Positions 6,436 through 6,886 of a DNA stretch of 6,886 bases are shown here, piece by piece. Position numbers and translations under genes: made by a program. Under the pieces are notes generated by a model. The model was not told the DNA's origin, did no database searches, and was given only the letters and a program-made list of their open reading frames with translations. The DNA comes from Bacteroidales bacterium. Its GTDB lineage: Bacteria > Bacteroidota > Bacteroidia > Bacteroidales > UBA932. The stretch spans positions 1 to 6,886 of the forward strand of contig JAEDMF010000088.1 in the NCBI GenBank assembly GCA_016303175.1. Direction: 5' to 3'. How positions within the stretch are numbered: the stretch's first letter is position 1; every line of letters begins with the position of its first letter.

Positions 6436-6886
6436 ATGAAAGTCAGTGTAATAATGGGGTCCACAAGCGACCTCGAGATAATGAAGGCCGCCATCGAAAC
6501 CCTCGCAGAATTCGGAGTAGAGGTGGAAAAGAGAGTAATCAGCGCCCACCGCGCTCCGGCCCTGCTTGCCGAATATGCGACATCGGCGCGGGAGAGGGGC
6601 ATAGGAGCAATAATCGCAGGAGCAGGCGGGGCGGCCCATCTTGCAGGAGTCACGGCCGCCTACACTACCCTGCCCGTCATAGGCGTACCGGTATGCGGCA
6701 AGGCTTTCGGAGGTATGGATGCCCTGCTTTCCACTGTACAGATGCCCTCGGGCATACCGGTTGCGACTGTGGCAGTGAACGGGGCGAAAAACGCAGCCTT
6801 GCTCGCCATATCCATACTGTCCGTCACGGACGACGTTCTGCGGGACAAACTTGCAGAATTCAGAAAGAAGCAAACAGAAAAAATTG
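6436..6886 (+). CDS. purE: N5-carboxyaminoimidazole ribonucleotide mutase, 3' end outside the window
   Basis: The first 150 codons of PurE are present and the frame is still open at the window end; class I PurE is usually about 160-170 residues, so only a short C-terminus is missing. The enzyme moves the carboxyl group of N5-CAIR to C4, giving CAIR in de novo purine synthesis. Visible motifs are MGSTSD (7-12, phosphate and substrate binding), SAHRAP (36-41) with the catalytic His38, AGAGGAAHLAG (61-71) and QMPSGIPVATVAVNGAKNA (102-120). The SAHRAP and AGAGGAAHLAG motifs fit the class I mutase better than the class II animal-type carboxylase. The ATG at 6436 comes 18 bp after the guaB stop, with only a weak GGA before it, so translation probably depends on a shared guaB-purE transcript. 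A PurK N5-CAIR synthase would be expected elsewhere in the genome. Confidence 0.95.
   Translation, partial: MKVSVIMGSTSDLEIMKAAIETLAEFGVEVEKRVISAHRAPALLAEYATSARERGIGAIIAGAGGAAHLAGVTAAYTTLPVIGVPVCGKAFGGMDALLSTVQMPSGIPVATVAVNGAKNAALLAISILSVTDDVLRDKLAEFRKKQTEKI

Noticed and set aside
6118..6873. 251-codon minus-strand open frame opposite guaB and purE
   Set aside because: It spans the ends of two well-conserved genes on the other strand and its product is rich in Cys, His, Tyr and Gly with no family motif; it is an antisense shadow.
1..6886. CRISPR array, insertion sequence, tRNA or rRNA genes
   Set aside because: No regularly spaced repeats, transposase motifs, terminal inverted repeats or tRNA/rRNA-like sequences were seen on either strand.

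Overview
The window carries five recognisable housekeeping genes and one gene-poor left edge. It most likely comes from the phylum Bacteroidota, probably order Bacteroidales. Three intergenic sites match the Bacteroidota -7 promoter box TAnnTTTG (TAACTTTG before trkH, TAAATTTG before guaB, and the same octamer on the minus strand before gdhA). Start codons lack clear Shine-Dalgarno sequences and sit behind A/T-rich leaders, ATA isoleucine codons are common, and base composition is intermediate. The species cannot be named from the sequence alone.

Layout. Bases 1-444 hold no convincing intact gene: there is a 46-codon minus-strand open stretch at the very edge with no usable start codon, then a short region with two competing small reading frames (one encoding a Cys-rich peptide, the other Ala/Val-rich and hydrophobic), then the trkH promoter. 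trkH (445-1890, +) encodes a potassium-translocating membrane subunit. It converges, with only 16 bp between stop codons, on cstA (1907-3361, -), a short-form CstA-type transporter. gdhA (3378-4733, -), glutamate dehydrogenase, lies 16 bp upstream of cstA on the same strand and probably shares its transcript. A 205-bp A/T-rich divergent intergenic region (4734-4938) separates gdhA from guaB (4939-6417, +), IMP dehydrogenase. guaB is followed 18 bp later by purE (6436 to beyond the window end), the class I PurE mutase.

How the genes relate. guaB and purE are two steps of purine synthesis: PurE acts before IMP, and GuaB acts at the first committed step from IMP to GMP. gdhA and cstA form a probable two-gene unit joining ammonia/glutamate metabolism with uptake of a small carbon substrate, by family knowledge pyruvate or peptides. 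trkH supplies K+ uptake, but its usual cytoplasmic partner TrkA is not in the window.

I found no convincing undescribed system. The items most worth a second look are the degenerate left edge, the CxxC motif at the second TrkH selectivity-filter loop, and the iterated TTCAAA/TTGAAAA motifs with a perfect 11-bp tandem repeat in the gdhA-guaB intergenic region.
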